This document shows positions 1-6,791 of a stretch of 19,234 nucleotides of DNA, piece by piece. Each line of letters starts with the position of its first letter. Position 1 is the first letter of the stretch. A model generated the notes under the pieces. It had not been told where the DNA came from. It searched no databases and worked only from the letters and a program-made list of their open reading frames with translations. The position numbers and the translations under genes were made by a program. Origin of the DNA: UMGS755 sp045590535 (GTDB lineage: Bacteria > Bacillota > Clostridia > UBA1381 > UBA9506); contig JAZNRE010000019.1 in NCBI GenBank assembly GCA_045590535.1, positions 1 through 19,234 of the forward strand. Reading direction: 5' to 3'.

Positions 1-29
1 ATGAGAAATAAATAAAAGCTTTTTTTCAT
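1..29 (-). CDS. N-terminal fragment of a gene running off the window edge
   Basis: An ATG at 29-27 opens a frame reading MKKSFYLFL before the edge. The two lysines followed by a hydrophobic run look like the start of a signal peptide or membrane anchor. It begins eight bases after the VTC-gene stop codon. A GGAGG at about 42-46, inside the end of that gene, could serve as its ribosome binding site, although the spacing is a little long. It is probably the next gene of the riboswitch-controlled operon. VTC genes of Clostridia often neighbour CotH-like or DUF4956 genes, but nine residues cannot decide this. Confidence 0.45.
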
Positions 30-36
30 AATTTAA

Positions 37-729
37 TTACACCTCCGCATAGCTCTGCTGACGAGCCAGTGCATATTTACTTACCGACAGCTCGCTTTTA
101 TTTATACTGTTTATAAACTGCCTGATATAGTCAAGCAAAAATCCGTTAAATTTGACTTCCAAAACAACATTAAATTTGTCAAGCACCGGATTCATAACAA
201 GATTTTCCGAAAACAAATCAAAAGAGCTTTCCGTTGCCACAATATTATTGTCAAAAGTAATTCGTATCTTATTTTCTTTTGCAATGTACGCCTTACGATT
301 ATATTGAACAATCGTTTTCGGGCGATAACACTTGTAATGCATAAGTCCGTAGCACTCTCTTGCAAAGTCTTCCTCATATTTCAACAAAACTTCATACTTT
401 CCTGCAATTAACGCTTCTGCATCTTCTTTTATCATACGAAGTGAGCGTTTTTTCTGTGACGCGCCTTGCTTTTGCTTCATTTCAAGCATTGCAAAATCAT
501 GCTTCGGATCATAAATTCTAAGCCTTATTTTTCGTCTGGTTTCAACGCCTTCGAGCTTTTCAAAAAAATCGTCATCATAGACTGTGTCAAAATACAGCGA
601 CCTTATTATGTATCCATCTATTCCATTATGTTCATCTTGAATCATCAAACTGTCAAGATAATGGGATTTATTTCGAAATTCCTCAAGGCTTATCAAAAAT
701 TTCTTTTCTTCTCTTGTTACTACGTTCAT
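37..729 (-). CDS. VTC-domain protein, polyphosphate polymerase-like
   Basis: This 230-residue protein matches the VTC domain known from the yeast vacuolar transporter chaperone, a tunnel enzyme that makes polyphosphate from ATP. Visible landmarks are REEKKFL near the N-terminus, SLYFDT (44-49), the basic strand RRKIRLR (65-71), LEMKQKQ (82-88) and LEVKFNGF near residue 190. These supply the basic and acidic residues that line the tunnel in the family. There is no membrane segment, so it is probably cytosolic, and the length is normal for the bacterial family. The ATG at 729 has an AGGAG-type site just upstream. The gene sits behind a cyclic-di-GMP riboswitch and terminator, so expression should follow cyclic-di-GMP levels. 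Polymerase activity is inferred from the family; the domain call is firm. Confidence 0.85.
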   Translation of the reverse strand: MNVVTREEKKFLISLEEFRNKSHYLDSLMIQDEHNGIDGYIIRSLYFDTVYDDDFFEKLEGVETRRKIRLRIYDPKHDFAMLEMKQKQGASQKKRSLRMIKEDAEALIAGKYEVLLKYEEDFARECYGLMHYKCYRPKTIVQYNRKAYIAKENKIRITFDNNIVATESSFDLFSENLVMNPVLDKFNVVLEVKFNGFLLDYIRQFINSINKSELSVSKYALARQQSYAEV

Positions 730-740
730 ATTACTCTCCT

Positions 741-798
741 ATCACAAAACAAAAGCTGCAATAATAGAAAGCCATAAAAGACCTTTATCATTGCAGCT
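741..798 (-). terminator. Riboswitch-linked intrinsic terminator before the VTC gene
   Basis: On the minus strand, arms at 786-798 and 754-766 form a 13-bp stem with one G-U pair. The loop is about 19 nt and a U-rich tract (TTTTGTTTTG) follows. The 5' arm begins in the last bases of the riboswitch aptamer, so the two structures should compete. This is the expected expression platform of the riboswitch. Confidence 0.8.
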
Positions 799-884
799 GG
801 ACTGGCATAGCTTAAAACCTTGTTTCAGGCCTTAGCCTCTTTGCTTTGCGTCACCGGCTTTCGCCGATTTTGCTAAATATTAAA
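791..884 (-). promoter_or_regulatory. Cyclic-di-GMP-I (GEMM-I) riboswitch aptamer
   Basis: Read on the minus strand, the element shows the type I cyclic-di-GMP riboswitch hallmarks in order. They are a GCAAAA start, a CGGC-GAAA-GCCG hairpin with the GNRA tetraloop, the conserved linker TGACGCAAAGC, a second helix containing CTAAG ... CTATGCC (the tetraloop-receptor strands), and a 3' end at CAGCTGCA. The P1 pairing looks short. It lies between a strong promoter and a terminator upstream of the VTC gene. Ligand binding would be expected to stabilise P1 and hinder the terminator, giving an ON switch; that direction is inferred. Confidence 0.88.
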
Positions 885-892
885 CTTCTATT

Positions 893-921
893 ATCATACC
901 ACAATAATTTATATTTGTCAA
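893..921 (-). promoter_or_regulatory. Sigma-A-type promoter for the riboswitch-VTC transcript
   Basis: TTGACA (921-916) and TATGAT (898-893) are separated by exactly 17 bp on the minus strand. Transcription would start near 886, immediately before the aptamer. The promoter sits just downstream of the diguanylate cyclase stop codon, so the VTC unit has its own start. No terminator is visible between the two genes, so read-through is also possible. Confidence 0.8.
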
Positions 922-929
922 ACAACTTT

Positions 930-3230
930 TTAATCTCTGGCAAAAACCCAAAGCGTATTATTTACTGCAAGTTCTTCATCGCTTAACTTATAGACACTTA
1001 ATATTACAGTATCTCCGCCCGTCTTTTTGTATGTAATTCTCGGTATCTTGCCTTCCAAAAGTTGTCGTTTCAGCGCCTCATAATTCAAAAAGCTCATAGC
1101 CGCTCTGTGGAATTCGGGAGCAACGGATTCGTCGATGTATTTGGTTAAAAGACCTGAAAAATGTTCTTCATTTTCATTATAACCAAGGTAAGCAGGCATT
1201 AAGATACGATGTGCTTTATCGGTATCTAAGTCTACTCGATATATTCCGTTATATTTTTCATTCAGAATAGAAATCATCGCATCAATTTCAAGGATACCTG
1301 TCTTTGTGTGAATGTATCCTTTGTCATTTGTGCTCACAGCGTTCTTCTTTTCTTTATCTTGATAATACTGTGCTTTTGCCTCATACATTCTAACCTCGGC
1401 TTCTCGCACCATTTCCTCGGTGTCCGTGTTCTGTGTTCTGTATGACATACCAACTGCAACATGGTAATCCATTGGCTCAAGCTGTTTAGTCAGCATATCA
1501 ATGCCTCTTTTTATATCGTCCTGAGAGGAGTTCTCGGCAAATACCAAAAATTCATCTCCGCCCATTCTGTATATTTTATGACCGTAGAAGACTTCTTTCA
1601 AGGTGTTGGCAATGTATAAAAGCATTTCATCGCCTGCAGCATGACCGTATTTGTTATTGCGAAGGTGCAATTCATTAACATCGATATAAACACAAGAAAA
1701 TTCTTGAGGTTTTTCCTCGTCAAATATCAAAAGGTCCTTTTTATATGTAACACGGTTTGATACGCCTGTAAGAGAGTCAGTTGTTGCCGCAATTTCTGTT
1801 TTATTCAAATGCTTTTTGTTGTAAATTGCAATAGAAAAACAAACAGCAATATCTTCTAAAAGAAGTCTGGCTGTTCTGCCGTTTTTAGGATTTACAACAC
1901 CAATAATGCCGATATGATTGTTTTTATCTATAACTGTTGCAAAAGAAACCTCTGTGATTTTATGCCTTTTTAAGAAATCATAAAAATCGGGGTTTGTTTT
2001 CACAAGATGATCGTTTGGTGTTATGCACATAAGACTCACAGCCATGTTGTTTACCTTGTGAAGTTCTGCAGCATATCGAAAAATTTCTGATATAAAGTAT
2101 TTTCTGTCATCGCCCGAAAGAATTTCTTCTAAACGAGCGGGTATAGCAAAATTGTAATCTTCTCCGTCTGTGTCAAAAAACACTGCGGAACGGGATTTTG
2201 CAAAGGTTACAAGTTCTTTTAAAGCCTCGGAAATGTTATTTTGCTGTTGGTTGATTTCCAGAAGCAGTTTTCTGATTTTTGATGCACTTGCTGTCGCAAA
2301 GCTTCTTTGTTTTTCGCTGCGCATCAAAATCATAATATACAAAGCCATGATGAGTAGTATCGTGATGAACGAAACGAAGAGAAGCCTTGATATTATATGT
2401 GTTTTTTCAAACACCTGAGACTCGTACCTTGCAAGTGTTATTTTCCAGTCAATTCCTTCAAGTGTAGAATAATGCACATAAAGCTGCTCACCTGTAAGTA
2501 TTGATTTGAAAGATGTATAGCCCTTATCACTCTGCATCATCTGTTCATAGGAATAGCCCTCGGTATATTCACGGTCCTTGAAGATGGAGATGTTTCCAAA
2601 TTCCTCCTGGATGGTATCTATAACAAGGTTTCCTGTTTTAGTGTCATGAACGAAGAGCTGAGCATCAAGCTCTTTTGCCATATTGTTGTATTTATTTTCT
2701 ATAACATCAAGCTTTATAACACCGTATAAAATACCGACAGTATCTCCGTTTGTCTTGATGGGGACAGCACTTCTTACAATTTCATAGTTGTCCCTTGTGA
2801 GGTCTTTGACTCTTCCGCTTATGTATTCGCCTTTTAATTTCTCTTCTTCAAAGGAAATTTTGCCGTTAAGATCCAAAGTTCCTGCTTTTGTTACAAAGGT
2901 ATTGTCCGGCATGAGTATTCCAATGTTTTCAATAAGACCAATAGGCTTAAAGGAGTCAAACATCAAGTTAAAGTTTTCGCCGTCACTATATAATTTAGCG
3001 GCAAAGTTTGCCATGGTAGCAAGATTTTCACGATCAGATAATAACTGAAGCTCCAAATCGTCTTTAATCTGTTTGGTCTGTATATGCAGTGTTTCATAAG
3101 CTTCATCTTCTGCAGCATGGTAAAAATAACTGACCATAGTTATGAACACAACGCACAAAAGAATTGCGGCGACCACCGTATATAAAATATTGTTTTGTCT
3201 GTGTTGTTTTTTTCCGTACTTTATTGCCAT
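930..3230 (-). CDS. Membrane sensor diguanylate cyclase (dCache-like sensor, GGDEF)
   Basis: This 766-residue protein should make cyclic-di-GMP from two GTP. Domain order: TM helix (about 16-37), extracytoplasmic region of about 240 residues resembling a double Cache sensor, TM helix (about 283-303), a GAF-like cytoplasmic region (about 340-470), then a GGDEF domain starting at TTDSLTGVSNR (483). The active-site signature GGDEF is intact at 557-561, and the substrate-site segment around DVNELHLRNNKYGH is present. The RxxD inhibitory I-site expected nine residues before GGDEF is absent (FYGH there). About 130 extra C-terminal residues follow, perhaps PAS-like, which I cannot assign firmly. The start at 3230 has AAGGAA upstream. 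Its neighbour downstream is a cyclic-di-GMP riboswitch, suggesting local signalling. Confidence 0.9.
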   Translation of the reverse strand: MAIKYGKKQHRQNNILYTVVAAILLCVVFITMVSYFYHAAEDEAYETLHIQTKQIKDDLELQLLSDRENLATMANFAAKLYSDGENFNLMFDSFKPIGLIENIGILMPDNTFVTKAGTLDLNGKISFEEEKLKGEYISGRVKDLTRDNYEIVRSAVPIKTNGDTVGILYGVIKLDVIENKYNNMAKELDAQLFVHDTKTGNLVIDTIQEEFGNISIFKDREYTEGYSYEQMMQSDKGYTSFKSILTGEQLYVHYSTLEGIDWKITLARYESQVFEKTHIISRLLFVSFITILLIMALYIMILMRSEKQRSFATASASKIRKLLLEINQQQNNISEALKELVTFAKSRSAVFFDTDGEDYNFAIPARLEEILSGDDRKYFISEIFRYAAELHKVNNMAVSLMCITPNDHLVKTNPDFYDFLKRHKITEVSFATVIDKNNHIGIIGVVNPKNGRTARLLLEDIAVCFSIAIYNKKHLNKTEIAATTDSLTGVSNRVTYKKDLLIFDEEKPQEFSCVYIDVNELHLRNNKYGHAAGDEMLLYIANTLKEVFYGHKIYRMGGDEFLVFAENSSQDDIKRGIDMLTKQLEPMDYHVAVGMSYRTQNTDTEEMVREAEVRMYEAKAQYYQDKEKKNAVSTNDKGYIHTKTGILEIDAMISILNEKYNGIYRVDLDTDKAHRILMPAYLGYNENEEHFSGLLTKYIDESVAPEFHRAAMSFLNYEALKRQLLEGKIPRITYKKTGGDTVILSVYKLSDEELAVNNTLWVFARD

Positions 3231-3282
3231 ATCTATTCCTTCTTATCTGTAACTCAAATTGATAATTTCTATGCTTATTATA

Positions 3283-3311
3283 ATTATACCATGTAAATCC
3301 AAATTTTTCAA
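3283..3311 (-). promoter_or_regulatory. Promoter of the diguanylate cyclase gene
   Basis: TTGAAA (3311-3306), a 17-bp spacer ending in TGG (extended -10 type), and TATAAT (3288-3283) on the minus strand. The -35 lies only a few bases past the stop codon of the recombinase-sigma gene. The cyclase therefore appears to be transcribed independently of the recombinase operon, though no terminator separates them. Confidence 0.75.
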
Positions 3312-3314
3312 TAT

Positions 3315-4928
3315 CTATACTGTTTTTTTATTTTTTCTACATGCAACATAAATATCAAAATCATCAATAGTAATTAAGTCCTCCTTATTGCGTTTTATAT
3401 CTCTTATTCTATGGCTTATAAAATAAAAAGAAATCTTGGCAACCCATGATGCAAATCTGCATTTTCCGTGGTACTTATGTAAAATTTCAAACGATCGCAG
3501 AAAAGTTTCCTGACATATATCATCATAGTCTCTCATTAATTGCCAGTATCTATCTAACCCGGCTCTCCACATCCTATCTCTTATAAAATCTTTTATCTTC
3601 TTAAAAGATTCTTCATAAAGCACATTAAGTGCTATTCTATCCCCATTCAATGCAGCTTGGCTCATTTGATATTCTCGCATTTTATATAATTCATTTTCGT
3701 TGTGGTCTTTAATTTCAACCTCTATTTCATTGCTGATTTCTATTCTATCAAGATATTGTTTAACTACCTCTTCATCATATTTGTAAAGCAGTAATTTATC
3801 TGCCACAGCCTTTTCAATTTCATCATTTGATACAGTAATTGAATTTTTGCAAATTATATTCCCATGCTCAAGTCTGTTTGCACATCTCCAAAAAAGTTCA
3901 TTTCCATTCTTCGTTTGACGTGTCCTTCGCCTATAACTAGCACCACATTCACCACAAAATATTTTGCCTGATAGCAAATCATTTGAATATCTATTTTTCT
4001 TCCTTACCGTTTTATTTTTAACAGTTGATACATTGCTTCTGCTTTCCTTCTCTTTCTGAACCCTGTTAAACATTGATTTTGTTATAATTGGTTCGTGATG
4101 ATTTGAAACTAAATATTTTGCCTTTTGACCACAATTCTTAACTTGTTTCCCATCAAGAAAATTCTTAACATATGTTTTTTGACCAATTACATCGCCAGTT
4201 AACTTTTCATTTGATAATAGTTTTGAAATTGTTTCGCTGCTCCATTTATCTTTTCCTGTTGGTGATTTGATTTTTGCTCTTTCTAATTGTTTGGATATTC
4301 CCGATAAGCTGTAACCATTTAAGTACATCTCAAAAATCAATTTCACTATCGCAGCCTCAAATTCATTAATCATCAATTTCCCATTTTCATTTTGAGAATA
4401 TCCATAGCAGGTTCTATCGTAAATTTTCGATTTCCCTGTCTTAAATCCATGTTCAATACCAAACTTTATATTTCCACTTTTTGCTTCACTTTCTGATTGA
4501 GCTACTGCTAGCATTATGGCAAAATCGCTATCTCTTGCAGTGGATAATTTCATACCATTAATCTCAAACCATATATCTACTCCAATGGATTTTAAATATC
4601 TAAGATCAACAAGTCCATCATAAACATTTCTTGCATATCTGCTGATTGATTTCACAAGAATCAAATCAATTTCACCAAGCTTGCATTTTTCTAGCATTTC
4701 ATTGTATGATTTTCTATTCTCAACTCTTAATCCTGATTTAACATCGCAATACACACCAACAAAGTCCCAGTCTGGATTCTCCCTAATCTCGGACTCATAA
4801 TTTTTTATTTGAGTTTGAAGAGAGGCTGCTTGGTCATCAGTTTCCGTACTGACTCTGCAATATGCAGCCACTCTCAGTCTCTTTTTCAGTTTCTTTTCTT
4901 TTTGAGGTATTACGATCACTTCAGGCAT
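3315..4928 (-). CDS. Large serine recombinase with C-terminal ECF-sigma region 2-like domain
   Basis: This 537-residue protein has an intact serine-recombinase N-terminus: RVAAYCRVST with catalytic Ser27, and SISRYARN around residue 95. The recombinase DNA-binding domain spans about 170-290 (CYGYSQNENG, SPTGKDKW, KLLSNEK). A zinc ribbon follows with Cys325, Cys328, Cys349 and Cys360. A normal family member would end near residue 405. Here about 130 more residues follow, and 418-515 reads like region 2 of an ECF sigma factor: AALNGDRIALNVLYEE, then DYDDICQETFLRSFEIL, then a basic RFASW...HRIRDIKRNK segment. No sigma region 4 follows. The gene starts four bases after the stop of the preceding half-recombinase, so they are one operon. 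It is AT-rich like other accessory genes here. The recombinase call is firm; the sigma-like call rests on motif resemblance and its function is unknown. Confidence 0.87.
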   Translation of the reverse strand: MPEVIVIPQKEKKLKKRLRVAAYCRVSTETDDQAASLQTQIKNYESEIRENPDWDFVGVYCDVKSGLRVENRKSYNEMLEKCKLGEIDLILVKSISRYARNVYDGLVDLRYLKSIGVDIWFEINGMKLSTARDSDFAIMLAVAQSESEAKSGNIKFGIEHGFKTGKSKIYDRTCYGYSQNENGKLMINEFEAAIVKLIFEMYLNGYSLSGISKQLERAKIKSPTGKDKWSSETISKLLSNEKLTGDVIGQKTYVKNFLDGKQVKNCGQKAKYLVSNHHEPIITKSMFNRVQKEKESRSNVSTVKNKTVRKKNRYSNDLLSGKIFCGECGASYRRRTRQTKNGNELFWRCANRLEHGNIICKNSITVSNDEIEKAVADKLLLYKYDEEVVKQYLDRIEISNEIEVEIKDHNENELYKMREYQMSQAALNGDRIALNVLYEESFKKIKDFIRDRMWRAGLDRYWQLMRDYDDICQETFLRSFEILHKYHGKCRFASWVAKISFYFISHRIRDIKRNKEDLITIDDFDIYVACRKNKKTV

Positions 4929-4932
4929 AATC

Positions 4933-5439
4933 TCATAATCCGCTTACTATATTAAGAATATCATTAGCCTTGTTTATTTCCATATTGTTTCCTCTGCTTC
5001 TTTCTAATTTAACATTTTGAACATCTCTGAACAGTTCTAAGTTAATGATTGCAGGATGAGTATTAGTAGTAAAATATCTATCTGTTAATCCTTTATTATC
5101 AACCTGTGTCCCAAGAATAGTAACTGTTTTCCGCAAAAGAACAGAACCTATATATTTTTCATTTGATAACAATTTATCTATTGCTTCTCTATTCCATTTA
5201 TCTTTTCCAGTTGGGGATTTTACTCCTCTTTCAAATAATTCGTTAGCGATTTTACCTAAACTGTATCCTGAAAGATAGCTTTCAAAGATCCACATCACAG
5301 TCAATGCTTCATTCGGATTAATCATTAATTCACCATTTTCATTTTGAGAATATCCATAACATACTCTCTTTCCTAATTTTGATGTTCCATTTTCGATTCT
5401 TTCTTTATTGGCTTTCTTAATTTCCATACTTTTTGTCAT
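4933..5439 (-). CDS. Recombinase-domain-only protein lacking the catalytic domain
   Basis: This 168-residue protein corresponds to the central DNA-binding domain of a large serine recombinase. It lacks the N-terminal resolvase domain with its catalytic serine, and the zinc ribbon. It shares CYGYSQNENG, LMIN, SPTGKDKW and KLLSNEK with the full-size recombinase encoded four bases downstream, so the two are paralogs. The start is convincing: ATG at 5439 follows an excellent AGGAGGT site, and no catalytic-domain coding is seen upstream. It therefore reads as a genuine short gene, not a recent 5' truncation. It may bind att-like DNA or modulate the larger partner, as an accessory subunit or directionality factor; this is inference. 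A remnant that survives by chance is the alternative. Confidence 0.8.
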   Translation of the reverse strand: MTKSMEIKKANKERIENGTSKLGKRVCYGYSQNENGELMINPNEALTVMWIFESYLSGYSLGKIANELFERGVKSPTGKDKWNREAIDKLLSNEKYIGSVLLRKTVTILGTQVDNKGLTDRYFTTNTHPAIINLELFRDVQNVKLERSRGNNMEINKANDILNIVSGL

Positions 5440-5477
5440 ATTACATTACCTCCTGTAAATAAAATTTTTTTCGTTTT

Positions 5478-5531
5478 TATCATTCTTCTCTTGTTTCATG
5501 TCATTCTACTTCTTTTATTTGTCATTCTACT
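5478..5531 (-). repeat. Three direct 12-bp repeats with 21-bp period upstream of the recombinase operon
   Basis: AGTAGAATGACA occurs twice exactly (5531-5520 and 5510-5499), and a 10/12 copy, AGAAGAATGATA, lies at 5489-5478. All are in the same orientation and spaced exactly 21 bp, about two helical turns. They end about 38 bp before the start codon of the first gene. This is the layout of a binding site for a protein acting on one face of DNA. A remnant of a seven-residue coding repeat cannot be excluded, because 21 is a multiple of three. Confidence 0.6.
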
Positions 5532-5543
5532 AATTTGCTTCAT

Positions 5544-5580
5544 AAAAAAAGTGCCGTAATCTCTGTGATTTACAGCACTT
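5544..5580 (-). terminator. Intrinsic terminator between the FliB-like gene and the recombinase operon
   Basis: On the minus strand AAGTGCTGTAAATC and GATTACGGCACTT pair, with one bulged base and one G-U pair, around a short ACAGA loop. A run of seven T follows. It most simply ends the FliB-like transcript. If transcription of the recombinase operon starts upstream of it, it would act as an attenuator. Confidence 0.8.
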
Positions 5581-5607
5581 ATATCTTACATACTATTTAA
5601 TTTTCAT

Positions 5608-5636
5608 TTCATTCCATTCTCGAGCAGGTTTGTCAA
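5608..5636 (-). promoter_or_regulatory. Possible weak promoter upstream of the 5544-5580 terminator
   Basis: TTGACA (5636-5631) is followed after 17 bp by TGG and AATGAA (5613-5608). The -35 is perfect but the -10 matches only three of six positions. If used, transcription would run through the terminator into the recombinase operon. No convincing promoter is seen between the terminator and the operon; ATGACA inside a repeat (5504-5499) with GATAAA 17 bp on is another weak candidate. Confidence 0.25.
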
Positions 5637-5681
5637 CCTTTCATAGACTTATGTCAAGTTTGAACCAACAATTGCATTCGT

Positions 5682-6572
5682 TTACTTTTTGGTCTGCCTT
5701 AAAAAATCCACTACCTTTTCGGTGTTTTCTTCACAATATTCGATTTCAGAAGAATACATTCTCGTGGCATCGAGCATTTCTTCAAGGTTTTTGCAAGCCG
5801 TACCGATTGCGCCCAAAACCCAGCAACTTAAAAGGGCAAAGCCCACGCCATTTTTAAAGTGGCGAAAAACAAAGTAGCAGGCAAGCTGCTCGAAGAAAAT
5901 CTGCAAATCCTCTCTTTCAAATACCGCTGTGCTCTGCGCCTTTTTAAGCTTTTCAAGTTCTTCTTCCCAACTCGTATCCCGTCTTTCAAGAGACATATAA
6001 AAATCATAAAGCTCGTCGTTTGAAAAATCAAACTCAAAACCATATTTTTTTGAGAGCAATTTAAACCGTTCAAGAATTGTATGCTCTCTATTTTGCAGAA
6101 TTGCAAAAGCTTCGTTGCGTTCTTTAAAAAAATCACTGTTTTTTACATTTTCAGGCACAGGAACAAAAAACCGCTCTTTTTCCGTCAGTATAATTCTTGC
6201 TGCCTCTTCGCAACAAAGCCCCAAGCCCGTTTCGGTAAAGTCTTCATAAAAATTGCTGAATCGGGGATGCAAATAACAAATATCGCACAGGGCGCTGTCA
6301 CCAAGGGTGGATATAATATCGCAAAGCCCGCTTTTGTTAAGAAATGGGCAACGCTCCCCTTCTTTTAACACAAAGTGCGGAACATCGCCGGCAATGTTTT
6401 GCCGGATTTTTTCCGCAAACTCGCCGGTAAGGGAATTATATAACGCCATGGTGTCTTCATCAATATCAATTTCCCAACCAACGCAACAGCTGTGGCGGCA
6501 TCGGTTGGCAATGCATTTGAACTTTTCATAATAATTCGGAAAAACTTCTTTCATAAAAACCTCATAATTCAT
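5682..6572 (-). CDS. FliB-like (flagellin lysine N-methylase family) cysteine-cluster protein
   Basis: This 296-residue protein has the cysteine pattern of the FliB/YkgJ family. Visible are CIANRCRHSCCVGW (Cys20, 25, 29, 30), CPFL (Cys75), GLCDI (Cys84), ALCDICYLHPRF (Cys96, Cys99) and GLCCEE (Cys120, Cys121). FliB methylates lysines of flagellin in Salmonella, and the clustered cysteines are thought to hold a metal or iron-sulfur centre. Clostridial relatives are common and often lie away from flagellar genes, as here, so the substrate is unknown. The C-terminal part is less conserved and the protein is somewhat shorter than typical FliB. Two starts are plausible: 6572 (used, AGAAGG upstream) or an in-frame ATG at 6554 preceded by GAGG. 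It has its own promoter and terminator. Confidence 0.75.
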   Translation of the reverse strand: MNYEVFMKEVFPNYYEKFKCIANRCRHSCCVGWEIDIDEDTMALYNSLTGEFAEKIRQNIAGDVPHFVLKEGERCPFLNKSGLCDIISTLGDSALCDICYLHPRFSNFYEDFTETGLGLCCEEAARIILTEKERFFVPVPENVKNSDFFKERNEAFAILQNREHTILERFKLLSKKYGFEFDFSNDELYDFYMSLERRDTSWEEELEKLKKAQSTAVFEREDLQIFFEQLACYFVFRHFKNGVGFALLSCWVLGAIGTACKNLEEMLDATRMYSSEIEYCEENTEKVVDFLRQTKK

Positions 6573-6660
6573 TTGTATTGGCCTTCTGTAAAATCACTTT
6601 TGCAATTTTTCAAATGTGGAGCACTTGCCCCTTGACTTTCCTTTTTTCTACTATATCTTC

Positions 6661-6689
6661 AGTATACCACACTTTTCATCCCTGCGCAA
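6661..6689 (-). promoter_or_regulatory. Promoter of the FliB-like gene
   Basis: TTGCGC (6689-6684), 17 bp, then TATACT (6666-6661) preceded by TGG, an extended -10. It lies about 90 bp before the start codon on the minus strand. Confidence 0.6.
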
Positions 6690-6731
6690 TAACACATTCT
6701 GACAGCCTCCTCCCCCCGCTTTTAACATAGA

Positions 6732-6766
6732 AAAAGCCGCAGGACTTGATTGTTCCTGCGGCTTTT
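6732..6766. terminator. Strong, bidirectional-looking intrinsic terminator
   Basis: AAAAGCCGCAGGA and TCCTGCGGCTTTT form a perfect 13-bp stem around a nine-base loop. T-runs follow on the minus strand and a shorter one on the plus strand. It sits 26 bases past the stop of the histidine phosphatase gene and ends that transcript. Confidence 0.9.
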
Positions 6767-6791
6767 CACTTGTCATTTTATAAAACTGTCG

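Noticed and set aside
3231..3314. Missing sigma region 4 continuing downstream of the recombinase-sigma stop
   Set aside because: All three minus-strand frames were considered in this 84-bp gap; it holds the cyclase promoter and no helix-turn-helix-like coding.
5478..5531. CRISPR array
   Set aside because: Only three 12-bp repeats with 9-bp spacers, far too short, and no cas genes.
5496..5543. 15-codon leader peptide MKQISRMTNKRSRMT spanning the repeats
   Set aside because: No ribosome binding site; the ATG directly follows the T-run of a terminator. The coding look comes from the 21-bp period.
3290..5680. Short direct repeats marking att sites of the recombinase element
   Set aside because: No convincing matching core was found by eye on the two sides, so element borders cannot be set.
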